Of a DNA stretch of 64,000 nt, positions 41,747-50,224 are shown one piece after another (the first letter of the stretch is position 1; each line of letters opens with the position of its first letter). This stretch comes from Microbacterium candidum (GTDB taxonomy: Bacteria; Actinomycetota; Actinomycetes; Actinomycetales; Microbacteriaceae). The stretch lies in NCBI RefSeq assembly GCF_030315975.1, contig NZ_JASXSZ010000003.1:489035-553034 (forward strand), given 5' to 3'. Position numbers and translations under genes: made by a program. The notes beneath the pieces are model-generated. The model made no database searches, was not told the origin of the DNA, and worked only from the letters and a program-made list of their open reading frames with translations.

Positions 41747-42217
41747 ATGAGCGACGATCCTCGAGCCCAACTGCTGCCGGCGATACACGCTGCGCGATCG
41801 GGAGCCGCCTCGGGCGGGATCCCGATCGGATCGGCCCTCTTCATCGACGGGAAGCTCATCGCGACGGGACACAACCGCCGGGTCCAAGATGGCAGCGTCA
41901 TCCACCACGCGGAGATGAACTGCCTGGAGAACGCCGGTCGCCTTCCCGCGGCCGACTACGCGCGAGCGACGCTGGTCACGACCCTGTCGCCGTGCGACAT
42001 GTGCACCGGCGCCGTGCTTCTGTACGGCATCCCCCGCGTCATCATCGGCGAGAACAGGACCTTCCTCGGCGGGGAGGAACTGCTGCGGAGCAGAGGAGTG
42101 GATGTCACGGTCCTCGACGACCCCGAATGCACCGAGATGATGACGACCTTCATCGCGTCCCACTCCGCCCTGTGGGCGGAGGACATCGGGCAGGACGCGA
42201 CCGAAGGAACGATGTGA
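41747..42217 (+). CDS. Cytosine deaminase, yeast Fcy1-like
   Basis: A 156-residue zinc deaminase that should convert cytosine to uracil. It follows the yeast Fcy1 pattern through its whole length: GGIPIGSALFIDGKLIATGHN, HHAEMNCLENAGRL (zinc His and catalytic Glu), TTLSPCDMCTGAVLLYGIPR (zinc Cys pair), IGENRTFLGGEE, then the WAEDIG C-terminal segment that closes the active site. Bacterial cytosine deaminase in E. coli is the unrelated CodA, so this is the eukaryote-like form. No transporter or codB-type gene is adjacent. Confidence 0.9.
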   Translation: MSDDPRAQLLPAIHAARSGAASGGIPIGSALFIDGKLIATGHNRRVQDGSVIHHAEMNCLENAGRLPAADYARATLVTTLSPCDMCTGAVLLYGIPRVIIGENRTFLGGEELLRSRGVDVTVLDDPECTEMMTTFIASHSALWAEDIGQDATEGTM

Positions 42218-42389
42218 TCTACTCCTCCGCCGCTGTCGCGCTCTGCGGGCGACGAGCAGCGGGTCGGCGTGAGGACCGCCGCGCCCGGCCGATAGAATGA
42301 CGCGCGGCCTGCAGCGTAGGGGCGCGATGCACCGCTGATCCTGTCGCCGGTGCAGGGCCGTGGCGATATGTGAGATTGCGGAGGATCGG

Positions 42390-44630
42390 ATGCTGCTTGC
42401 TGGCGCGGATCTGGAGTCGCTCCTCCTGGAGAGCAAGACGACCGCTCCGATCTTCAACCCGGCGTTCGTCCGCCGCCCGGAGCTCGTCGAGGCACTGCGG
42501 ACGGACGGCTCTCGTCTTGTCACCGTGACAGCGCCGGCGGGATACGGCAAGTCGTCGCTGCTCGCCGAGTGGGAGCAGGTCGAGGACCGCGCCACCGGCT
42601 GGCTCACGCTCCGTGTCGAGGATGACGACCCCGCCGCAGTCCTGCGGCTCCTCGCGTACGCGTGCGAGCGGTTCGCCTCCGCAGCGAGCTCCGTCTTCAC
42701 CGTGATCGCGACCTCTCGCGACGATGTGCTCGGCCGCATGGCGCCTGCGGTGGCTCTGGTCCTGTCCCAATGCGAGCGGCCATTCGTGCTGTTCGTCGAC
42801 GATCTGCACGTCCTGCAGAACCCCGAGTGCCTGGACGTCCTGGAGGTCGTGCTCGGCGGAGTTCCCGCCGGGTCGCAAGTCGTCCTGGCCAGCCGTCACC
42901 ACCCCACCCGGCTCGCCCGCGGCCGGGTGGCCAACTCCTCCGCCCACATCGGCGCTGCCGACCTCCGGATCGATCCCGCCGGCGCGGCGAGAATCGCCGA
43001 GGAGGCCGGAGCTCTCGTCGACGCCGACATGCTCCAGGACTGGGTGGAGCGCTGCGACGGCTGGGCCGCCGGACTCCACATGTGCGCCCTTCTTTCGAAG
43101 CGCAGACCGTTCGAGTCCTTCAGCGACGATGCCGTCCTCGCCGACTATCTCTATCAGGAGTGCGTGCGCGACCTTCCCGAGGACACCCGCCAGTTCCTCC
43201 TCCAGAGCTCGATCCTGGGCGCCCACATCCCAGACCTGTGCGATGCCGTGCTCCAGCGTTCCGACTCGGCGCGGATCCTCCGCGATCTCGAGACCCGCCA
43301 GCTCTTCGTCACCGCCGACCGGGCGCATCGCGCATACCGCCTGCATCCCCTGTTCCGCGAATACCTGACGGGGGCGCTCGAGATCGAGGCCGCCTCATCC
43401 ATACCCGCTCTGCACCAGCGGGCATCGAGCTGGTTCGCCGAGCGTGGCCAGCTTCCGGCCGCGATCGACCACGCGATCTCCGCGGGCGCCTTCGAACTGG
43501 CCACCTCCTTGGTCACCGTCGCGGCGCTTCCGGCATACGAGGCGGGCCAGAGCGCGACGCTCGGTCGATGGCTCCGTGAGATCGGCGACGCCAACCTCCT
43601 CCTCAATCCCTCCGCCGTGGTCGTCATCACCTGGTTCGCAGTGCTCGCAGGCACCGACGACGACGCGCGCAAGTGGAGCACGCTGCTGCGTCGCGTGCCC
43701 GATGATGCTGAGGCGCCCGGCGTCACGGTCCCGACGGCGAAGGCGATGATCCGGGCCATCATGCTCGAGGAAGGCATCGAATCGGCACTGGCGGACGCCG
43801 AGTTCGCCGCCGAGCTCGAGCCGCTCGACAGCCCCTGGCGCGACCCGGCCGTCCAGATCCTCGGCAGCACGCTTCTGCATGCCGGGCACACGGAACGGGC
43901 GACGACGGTGCTGAGCGAAGCCATCCATATGGCCGACGCGCACGGCAACCCGGCCACGGTCGTCATCTGCGAATCCGAATTCGCGCTGCTCGCCATCGAG
44001 CGCGGTGACTGGGAGGCCGCTGACGAGCACGCCGAGCGGGCGATGCAGGCGATCCGCGCGGGGGGTATCGACGGCTACGTCATGGCCGCGTACCCGCACG
44101 CCGCCGCGGCCTGCATCGCGCTGAACGCGGGGCGACGCACCGCAGGGCTGAACTATCTCGCCTCGGCGATGTCCGAACGCCATCGCTGCGGCAAGGCCGT
44201 GCCGCTCCTCGCCATTCCCACCCGGCTTCTCCTCATCCGCGCGCAGCTCCGCGCGGGCGACGCCGAGGCGGCGGAGCTGCTGCTCGAGGAGATCCAGGAG
44301 ATCCTCCCGCCGCGTCGCGTTCTCGGAAGCCTCGGCCACCGGGTCTCAGACGCACACAGCCTCGTGCGCACGCATGCCCTGTCCGCCGACCGGGGTTCCC
44401 CCTCGGTCTCGCTCACCGCTGCCGAGCAGCGACTGCTCCCGCTCCTGCAGACCCACCTGACGCGGGCCGAGATCGCGCAACGGCTCTACGTCTCGACGAA
44501 CACCATCAGCACGCAGATGGGCTCGATCTTCCGCAAGCTCGGTGCATCGACCAGGTCGCAGGCGGTGGAGCGGGCGTACGAGCTCGATCTCCTCGGCACG
44601 CCGTCCGGCGTCGCCGAATCCGCTGACTGA
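42390..44630 (+). CDS. Large LuxR-family transcriptional regulator (MalT/LAL type)
   Basis: A 746-residue STAND-type regulator. A P-loop APAGYGKSS (48-56) and Walker B FVLFVDDLHVL define the NTPase; a winged-helix and helical sensor part follow (LHPLFREYL and a region of TPR-like helices, 330-660); the LuxR helix-turn-helix is at the C-terminus (LTRAEIAQRLYVSTNTISTQMGSIFRKL). The ATG at 42390 is chosen over an upstream GTG because GGAGG lies 6 nt before it. A TAGAAT at 42293-42298 could be its -10. The ligand and targets are unknown, but it sits directly ahead of the catabolic island. Confidence 0.9.
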   Translation: MLLAGADLESLLLESKTTAPIFNPAFVRRPELVEALRTDGSRLVTVTAPAGYGKSSLLAEWEQVEDRATGWLTLRVEDDDPAAVLRLLAYACERFASAASSVFTVIATSRDDVLGRMAPAVALVLSQCERPFVLFVDDLHVLQNPECLDVLEVVLGGVPAGSQVVLASRHHPTRLARGRVANSSAHIGAADLRIDPAGAARIAEEAGALVDADMLQDWVERCDGWAAGLHMCALLSKRRPFESFSDDAVLADYLYQECVRDLPEDTRQFLLQSSILGAHIPDLCDAVLQRSDSARILRDLETRQLFVTADRAHRAYRLHPLFREYLTGALEIEAASSIPALHQRASSWFAERGQLPAAIDHAISAGAFELATSLVTVAALPAYEAGQSATLGRWLREIGDANLLLNPSAVVVITWFAVLAGTDDDARKWSTLLRRVPDDAEAPGVTVPTAKAMIRAIMLEEGIESALADAEFAAELEPLDSPWRDPAVQILGSTLLHAGHTERATTVLSEAIHMADAHGNPATVVICESEFALLAIERGDWEAADEHAERAMQAIRAGGIDGYVMAAYPHAAAACIALNAGRRTAGLNYLASAMSERHRCGKAVPLLAIPTRLLLIRAQLRAGDAEAAELLLEEIQEILPPRRVLGSLGHRVSDAHSLVRTHALSADRGSPSVSLTAAEQRLLPLLQTHLTRAEIAQRLYVSTNTISTQMGSIFRKLGASTRSQAVERAYELDLLGTPSGVAESAD

Positions 44631-45159
44631 GCGCCCCGGCGGTTCACACGTCACGCACCCGGATGGACGCTCTCCGAAACGTCATCCCTGAGCCGCATGC
44701 GCTTCACCCGATTGTGATGACGCGGAAGATGCTCTTCAGCCTCCACACTGGTGCCTGGATGTCGTTCCGCCGTCGTTCACACGAGCCGGTCGACTCCTGC
44801 GGCCTCCCCAGGGCCGCGAGATAGGGCGCCTCTCCCCAGGAGGCTGCCGAAGGGTGATGGGGAACGAGGCCGACGGGGGGCTCCGTCCCTCATCACCCTC
44901 CCCTCTTTGAGAGCGACGACCAGACCGTGACCTGGCGGCAGATGAAGCCGGATCATCGAGATCGGCCGGCGATGACGATCGAGATGTCACCCAGACAGGC
45001 TGTCAACGCAGGCCGTCGGCTCGCGCCGTGGCGATCGCACCGCGGAGCAGTGCGCCGGGGTCGACCAGCTGTATGAAGAGGTGGGGTGTTCCGTCAGCCC
45101 GCTCTTCCCGCCACATACACCAGCGCGACGAGCTCTTGCGTACGCGCCCCACTACCGGT
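44631..45159. other. Intergenic stretch without a supported gene
   Basis: About 530 nt between the convergent LuxR regulator and thiolase genes. Short frames exist on both strands but have no ribosome binding site, family motif or codon pattern that supports them. The only clear element is an inverted repeat near 44851-44899. Confidence 0.6.
44851..44899. terminator. 9-bp inverted repeat in the LuxR-thiolase gap
   Basis: AGGGTGATG (44851-44859) and CATCACCCT (44891-44899) are perfect complements separated by 31 nt; flanking G- and C-runs can extend pairing. Lying between convergent genes, it may be a terminator. Confidence 0.4.
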
Positions 45160-46329
45160 TCAACGTTCGAGGACGACAGCCAGTCCCTGGCCGACGCCGA
45201 TGCAGATAGCGGCGACCGCAACCCCGCCGCCACGTCTACGCAGTTCATGCGCGGCGTGGCCGATGATGCGGCCTCCAGAGGCGCCGAGCGGATGGCCTAT
45301 CGCGATGGCGCCGCCGTGGACGTTCACGATCTCGGGGTTTAGATCGGGCCAGAGCTTCAGGCAGGCAAGGCTCTGCGACGCGAACGCCTCGTTGAGTTCC
45401 ACGACGTCGACGTCGGCCCAGGTTCGCCCCGCCCGGGCCAACGCGCGATTAGCAGCCTCGACCGGCGCGACGCCGAACACGTCCGGATCGTTGCCGAAGA
45501 CACCACGGCCCGCGATTCGCGCGAGGGGTTCCGCATCCACCGCCCCCTCCCTCCCCAGGAGCACGGCGGACGCACCATCGTTGATCGAGGACGAGTTGCC
45601 CGCGGTGACAGTACCATCGTGCGCGAAGAGCACCCTCAGGCCGCTGAGCTTCGAAAGCGTCGTGTCATCACGGATGCCTTCGTCCCGTGGCAGCTCGATC
45701 CCGTCGACCTGCACGATCTCGTTCTCGTAGAAGCCCGCCGACCATGCGGCCCCCGCGAGACGATGGCTGCGCAGCGCGAACTCGTCCTGCGCATCGCGGG
45801 AGATGCCGTGGATCGACGCGAGCTTCTCGGCCGACTCTCCGTTGGAGATGGTCCAGTCGCTCCGCAACGCCGGGTTCACCATCCGCCACCCGATCGACGT
45901 GTTCCACAACGTCTGGTTGCCGGTGGACGGCCACGATTTCGCCGCCTTCTGTACGACGAACGGCGCGCGGCTCATCGACTCCACGCCGCCCGCCAGGATG
46001 ATGTCAGCGTCGCCCGCTTCGATCGCTCGCGATCCTTGGATGACGGCCTCGACCGCGGAGCCGCAGAGGCGATTTACCGTCACGCCCGGGACGGAGGTCG
46101 GGAAGCCGGCAAGCAGTGCACCGAAGCGCGCCACATCGCGATTGTCTTCACCCGCCTGGTTCGCGTCGCCGAAGACGACGTCGTCGATGCGCGCGGGATC
46201 GAGTCCGACGCGCTCGACGACCGCCTTCATCACGGTGGCCGCCATGTCGTCGGGGCGGACACTCGCAAGAGCTCCGCCTGCTCGGCCGAAGGGCGTCCGG
46301 ACAGCATCGTAGACATATGTAGCAGTCAC
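45160..46329 (-). CDS. Thiolase, 3-oxoadipyl-CoA / acetyl-CoA acyltransferase type
   Basis: A 389-residue thiolase that cleaves a 3-oxoacyl-CoA with CoA. The nucleophile Cys is in VNRLCGSAVEAVIQG, and the C-terminal half has NVHGGAIAIGHPLGASG and AAICIGVGQG with the second active-site His and Cys. Phrases DANQAGEDNRDVARF and AGGVESMSRAPFV are closest to PcaF/PaaJ-type 3-oxoadipyl-CoA thiolases. Its GTG start lies 3 nt after the stop of the CoA-transferase beta subunit, so it ends the same operon. With that neighbour, 3-oxoadipyl-CoA or a similar intermediate is the likely substrate. Confidence 0.92.
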   Translation of the reverse strand: MTATYVYDAVRTPFGRAGGALASVRPDDMAATVMKAVVERVGLDPARIDDVVFGDANQAGEDNRDVARFGALLAGFPTSVPGVTVNRLCGSAVEAVIQGSRAIEAGDADIILAGGVESMSRAPFVVQKAAKSWPSTGNQTLWNTSIGWRMVNPALRSDWTISNGESAEKLASIHGISRDAQDEFALRSHRLAGAAWSAGFYENEIVQVDGIELPRDEGIRDDTTLSKLSGLRVLFAHDGTVTAGNSSSINDGASAVLLGREGAVDAEPLARIAGRGVFGNDPDVFGVAPVEAANRALARAGRTWADVDVVELNEAFASQSLACLKLWPDLNPEIVNVHGGAIAIGHPLGASGGRIIGHAAHELRRRGGGVAVAAICIGVGQGLAVVLER

Positions 46330-46332
46330 TGC

Positions 46333-46971
46333 TCAGCCTTTCAGTTCCAGCCCGGTGAGCGCGGCGAGGAGCGCGACGGTGTTGTCACCGAACGCCTCGC
46401 GCACGACGAAGCCGTCCGGCCTTACGTCGAAGATCGCATGGTCCGTGTAGACGCGCGTGACACACGCCATTCCGGTGAGCGGATAGGTGCACGCCGAGAC
46501 GAGCTTGGACTCGCCCGACTTGGTGAGCAGGTCGGTCATCACGTAGACGGCCTTCGCGCCGATCGCGAGGTCCATGGCGCCGCCCACCGCGGGGATCGCA
46601 TCTGCGCCGCCTGTCGACCAGTTGGCAAGGTCGCCGGCCTGGCTCACCTGAAATGCGCCGAGGACGCAGACGTCGAGGTGTCCGCCGCGCATCATGCCGA
46701 ACGAGTCGGCGTGGTGGAAGAACGCGGCCCCGGGGAGTTCGGTGACGGGTTGCTTGCCGGCGTTGAGGAGGTCGGGGTCGACCTGCGTCTCGTGCGGGGC
46801 AGCACCCATCCCGAGCAGCCCGTTCTCGGTGTGCAGGATGATCTCCTGATCGGCGGGCAGGTAGTCGGCGACGAGCGTCGGGACGCCGATCCCGAGGTTG
46901 ACGTACGAGCCTTCGGGAATGTCCATCGCCACGCGTGCCGCGAGTTGGGCGCGCGTGATGCGTGTCGTCAT
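46333..46971 (-). CDS. CoA-transferase subunit B (PcaJ/ScoB-like)
   Basis: A 212-residue beta subunit of a family I CoA-transferase. The catalytic Glu lies in HTENGLLGMGAAP; VNLGIGVPTLVADYLP and the later GGAMDLAIGAKAVYVMTDL are family blocks. Sequence is nearest to PcaJ, which moves CoA from succinyl-CoA to 3-oxoadipate, and to the related adipate enzymes. Its ATG overlaps the stop of the alpha-subunit gene (ATGA), as expected for a heteromeric pair. Confidence 0.93.
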   Translation of the reverse strand: MTTRITRAQLAARVAMDIPEGSYVNLGIGVPTLVADYLPADQEIILHTENGLLGMGAAPHETQVDPDLLNAGKQPVTELPGAAFFHHADSFGMMRGGHLDVCVLGAFQVSQAGDLANWSTGGADAIPAVGGAMDLAIGAKAVYVMTDLLTKSGESKLVSACTYPLTGMACVTRVYTDHAIFDVRPDGFVVREAFGDNTVALLAALTGLELKG

Positions 46972-47729
46972 CGGTCCACCTCCGCTCGAGTGGCCGCAGC
47001 GTCGGGCAGCGGCATCCCGTCCGCGTCGACGCCTCCGACGAAGGCTCCGTCGCGCAGCCACGACCGTGAGCCCACGGCGACGACGGCGTCGACGAAGATC
47101 CCCGGCGTGACGATGCTCTCGGGATCGAGGGCGCCGAGGGTCGCCATGTCGTCGACCTGCACGATCGTCGTCTGCGCCGCGGTCGCCATGATCGGGCCGA
47201 AGTTGCGCGCCGTCTTCCGGTAGACGATGTTGCCCCAACGGTCGCCCCGAAGGCCGCTCACCAGCGCGAAGTCCGCCCAGATCGGATACTCGAGCGCGTA
47301 CAGGCGACCGTCGATCTCGCGAACCTCTTTTCCAGCGGAGAGCTCGGTCCCTACGCCGGTCGGCGAGAAGAACGCCCCGATTCCGGCTCCGGCGGCGCGG
47401 ATGCGCTCCGCGAGGTTCCCCTGGGGAACGAGTTCGAGCTCGATCCTCCCGGCGCGGTACAGCCGGTCGAAGACCCACGAATCGTGCTGGCGCGGGAAGG
47501 AGCACACGATCTTGCGTACCCGGCCGCCGGCGAGGAGCGCCGCCAGGCCAGTGTCGCCGTTGCCGGCGTTGTTGCTGACGATCGTGAGGTCACCCGCGCC
47601 CTGTTCGATCAGCGCATCGATGAGTTCGGCCGGCTGGCCCGCGCGCCCGAATCCCCCGACCATGATGGTCGAGCCGTCCGGGATGCCGGCCACTGCGGTC
47701 GCGGCATCCGCCACTGTCTTGTCGATCAT
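46968..47729 (-). CDS. CoA-transferase subunit A (PcaI/ScoA-like)
   Basis: A 253-residue alpha subunit. The stretch GGFGRAGQPAELIDALIEQG, then NNAGNGDTGLAALLAGGRV and GNLAERIRAAGAGIGAFFSPTG match PcaI closely. Its start overlaps the stop of the upstream SDR gene by ATGA, so SDR, pcaI-like, pcaJ-like and thiolase genes are translationally chained. No protocatechuate or catechol ring-cleavage genes are in the window, so the acid it activates probably comes from the local oxidation pathway. Confidence 0.93.
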   Translation of the reverse strand: MIDKTVADAATAVAGIPDGSTIMVGGFGRAGQPAELIDALIEQGAGDLTIVSNNAGNGDTGLAALLAGGRVRKIVCSFPRQHDSWVFDRLYRAGRIELELVPQGNLAERIRAAGAGIGAFFSPTGVGTELSAGKEVREIDGRLYALEYPIWADFALVSGLRGDRWGNIVYRKTARNFGPIMATAAQTTIVQVDDMATLGALDPESIVTPGIFVDAVVAVGSRSWLRDGAFVGGVDADGMPLPDAAATRAEVDR

Positions 47730-48496
47730 CGCGCTGTATAACCGCCGTCGACGGGGAGCGTCACGCCGGTGATCCAGGATGCGTCGTCAGATGCGAGGAA
47801 GAGCACCGCGCGCGCGACGTCATCCGGACGGCCGAGCCGTCGCAACGACTGGTGCGCGGTCATCATCTCTTCGTAGGCGGGCAGCCCGCCAGGGTACTCG
47901 GCCGCGATCCCCTCGACGAGCGGGGTGAGAACGGTGGAGGGGTTCACGGCGTTGACGCGGATGCCGTAGCGGCCGTAGGACGCGGCATCCTGCTTCGTCT
48001 GCATGTTCACGGCCCCCTTGGCGACGTGGTACGGCGTGAACTCGTCGTTGCCGATGATCCCGTAGATCGACGAGTAGTTGACGATCGCTCCCCCGCCGGC
48101 GGCGAGGAAGTGCGGCACGGCCGCCTTCGTTCCGAAGAACACGCCCTTCACGTCCACGGCGAACACCGCGTCCCACTCGGCCTCGGTGACTTCGTGCGTC
48201 GGCTTGTCCGCGCCGATGATGCCGGCGCAGTTGACCAGAATGTCGAGCCCGCCGAATGCGGCGGCCGCCTCGTCCACGGCGGCCCGCATGTCGGCCTCGT
48301 CGGTGACGTCTGTACGCCGGAAGGTCGCGACGCCTCCCCGGCCCCGGATCTCCTCCGCCGCGCGCACGCCCGGCTCGGCCTGCGCATCCAGCAGGGCCAC
48401 CGCCGCACCCTCCGCGGCGAAAAGCTCAGCGGTCGCGCGTCCCATGCCCGACGCGGCACCGGTGATCACGGCTCGCTTGTCGTCGAGTCGTCCCAT
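47726..48496 (-). CDS. Short-chain dehydrogenase/reductase
   Basis: A 256-residue classical SDR. NAD(P) motif TGAASGMGRA near the N-terminus, NCAGIIG, the catalytic Ser in NYSSIYGIIG, and YHVAKGAV (YxxxK). Closing VTLPVDGGYTAR is typical. In this operon it would oxidise an alcohol to the ketone used by the monooxygenase, though the reverse or a hydroxyacyl role is possible. GAGGAGGAGAAGG upstream is a very strong ribosome binding site. A hairpin separates it from the monooxygenase gene. Confidence 0.92.
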   Translation of the reverse strand: MGRLDDKRAVITGAASGMGRATAELFAAEGAAVALLDAQAEPGVRAAEEIRGRGGVATFRRTDVTDEADMRAAVDEAAAAFGGLDILVNCAGIIGADKPTHEVTEAEWDAVFAVDVKGVFFGTKAAVPHFLAAGGGAIVNYSSIYGIIGNDEFTPYHVAKGAVNMQTKQDAASYGRYGIRVNAVNPSTVLTPLVEGIAAEYPGGLPAYEEMMTAHQSLRRLGRPDDVARAVLFLASDDASWITGVTLPVDGGYTAR

Positions 48497-48531
48497 CGTC
48501 CTTCTCCTCCTCAAATGTCTCCCGTGGAAGC

Positions 48532-48556
48532 GCCGGGGCGTGCGACACGCCCCGGC
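48532..48556 (-). terminator. Strong hairpin between monooxygenase and SDR genes
   Basis: GCCGGGGCGTG (48532-48542) pairs perfectly with CACGCCCCGGC (48546-48556) across CGA, 11 bp. It follows the monooxygenase stop by 11 nt. It may cause partial termination or protect the upstream message, giving different levels of the two halves of the operon. Confidence 0.6.
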
Positions 48557-48567
48557 ACCCGCCGCCA

Positions 48568-50205
48568 TCAGGCGCTGACGGCAGCCGGTTCGCGGTGCAG
48601 CAGGGCCGCGTAGCCAGATGCCTCCAAGTCGCGGCAGTGCTGCTGGTAGACCTGACCGCCGCCCATGTAGACCTGGAACTCCTCCGCCTTGCCGGGGATG
48701 TTCTCGCCGAGGAACCAGGCCTTGGCCTTCTTGCCTTCCGAGTACATGACGGTCAGGCGGCCGGTGCGCTCGGTCTCCTCGCGCCACCAGTCCTCGGACT
48801 CCGGCGTCGCCTCGAAGTACGGGACGTCGTTCTCCTCTGCCCACCGGAGCGCGCGCTGCAGCCACTGGGCACCGAGCTGGATCGGCACGATCAGGTTGGA
48901 GTAGGGCGTCTGCGGCCCGAGCGACATGAAGAAGTTCGGGAATCCGTGCGCGTTGATGCCGAGGTTGGACTTCAGTCCGTCGTGCGTCCACTTGTCGCGT
49001 AGCGTCCGACCGCCGCGGCCGACGACATCGATGTTGGTGAGTGTGCCGGTCATGGCGTCGAATCCGGTGGCGAAGATGAGGACGTCCAGCTCATATTCGG
49101 TGTCGCCGACCATGACCCCGTTCTCTGTGATCCGTGTGATCGGCGTCGTCGCGGTGTCGATCAGGTGCACGTGGTCGTGGTTGAACGCGTTGTAGTAGCC
49201 GTGACCGGTGGGGACGCGCTTCCCGTTGAAGGAGTACGTCCGCGGGGACAGCAGCTCAGCCTTCTGCGGGTCCTTGACGATCTCGCGGATCTTCGACCTG
49301 ATGAATTCGGATGCCAGCTCGCTCGCCTCGTGGTTCGTGGCGAGGTCGGTGAAGCACTCGTTCGCGAAGTGGAATCCGCCCTCGTTCCATTTGCTCTCGA
49401 AGATGCGCCGGCGCTCCTCCTCCGAGACCTCCAGCGCGCTGTGCTCGGCAGGCTCCATCGCGACGCCGAAGGGGTGGTTCGCCGCCTTCTCGTAGACGGC
49501 GTCGTAGTTCGCGCGCAGCCACTCCATCTCGGCCTCGCCGACCTTGTCGTTGTTCGTCTCCACCACGAAGTTCGGCGTGCGTTGGAAGACGAAGAACTCG
49601 TCCACCTCCGAAGCGATCACGGGGACGATCTGGATGCCGGATGCGCCGAGGCCGATGAGTCCGACGCGCTTCCCGGCGAGATCAACGCCGGTGCGCGGCC
49701 ACTGCGCCGTGTGGTATTTCTCGCCGCGGAACGTGTCGATCCCCGGGATCGCGGGGAACGCCGCCTGCGAGAGGACGCCCATGCCGCTCACGAGGTACTT
49801 GGCCGTCAGGCTGGTGCCGTCGGCCAGGTTCACCGTCCAGGTGTTCGCGTCCTCGTCGTAGACGGCCGAGTCGACGCGCGTGTTGAGCCGGATGTCCTTG
49901 CGCAGGTCGAGACGGTCGGCCACGAAGTTGAGGTAGGAGAGCACCTCGTCTCCGGCGGGGTAGCGCTCCGTCCAGGTCCACTCGTCGCGGACCTCCTTGG
50001 AGAAGGAGAACGAGTAGTACGAGTACTCGCTGTCCGTACGCACACCCGGGTACCGGTTCACCCACCACGTGCCGCCGATGCCGTCCTCACCGTCGACGAC
50101 GAGGGTGCGCAGGCCGATCTCGCGGAGGTGATGCAGGATCGCGAGTCCGGAGAACCCGGCCCCGATGACGATGGCGTCGAAGTCTCTTGTGCTGTTGTCG
50201 GTCAT
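48568..50205 (-). CDS. Baeyer-Villiger flavin monooxygenase
   Basis: A 545-residue class B flavoprotein monooxygenase that inserts oxygen next to a ketone carbonyl using FAD and NADPH. The first dinucleotide motif is IGAGFSGLA (14-22); the type I fingerprint FxGxxxHxxxWP is present as FRGEKYHTAQWP (159-170); the second nucleotide motif GLGASG is at 185-190. Overall layout is like cyclohexanone and cyclododecanone monooxygenases. The ATG has AAAGGAAA upstream. The esterase gene lies 19 nt upstream on the same strand, which fits an oxidise-then-hydrolyse pair. Confidence 0.94.
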   Translation of the reverse strand: MTDNSTRDFDAIVIGAGFSGLAILHHLREIGLRTLVVDGEDGIGGTWWVNRYPGVRTDSEYSYYSFSFSKEVRDEWTWTERYPAGDEVLSYLNFVADRLDLRKDIRLNTRVDSAVYDEDANTWTVNLADGTSLTAKYLVSGMGVLSQAAFPAIPGIDTFRGEKYHTAQWPRTGVDLAGKRVGLIGLGASGIQIVPVIASEVDEFFVFQRTPNFVVETNNDKVGEAEMEWLRANYDAVYEKAANHPFGVAMEPAEHSALEVSEEERRRIFESKWNEGGFHFANECFTDLATNHEASELASEFIRSKIREIVKDPQKAELLSPRTYSFNGKRVPTGHGYYNAFNHDHVHLIDTATTPITRITENGVMVGDTEYELDVLIFATGFDAMTGTLTNIDVVGRGGRTLRDKWTHDGLKSNLGINAHGFPNFFMSLGPQTPYSNLIVPIQLGAQWLQRALRWAEENDVPYFEATPESEDWWREETERTGRLTVMYSEGKKAKAWFLGENIPGKAEEFQVYMGGGQVYQQHCRDLEASGYAALLHREPAAVSA

Positions 50206-50224
50206 GTCCGATTTCCTTTCGATG

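Noticed and set aside
45003..45248. An 81-codon minus-strand frame downstream of the thiolase
   Set aside because: It begins inside the thiolase gene in another frame, has no ribosome binding site, and no recognisable motif. A gene remnant is conceivable but I cannot support it.
45160..47729. Classical protocatechuate (pca) operon
   Set aside because: Only the CoA-transferase and thiolase steps are present; there are no dioxygenase, cycloisomerase or enol-lactonase genes, and the CMD protein has an AhpD-type CxxC. A dicarboxylate route is more consistent.
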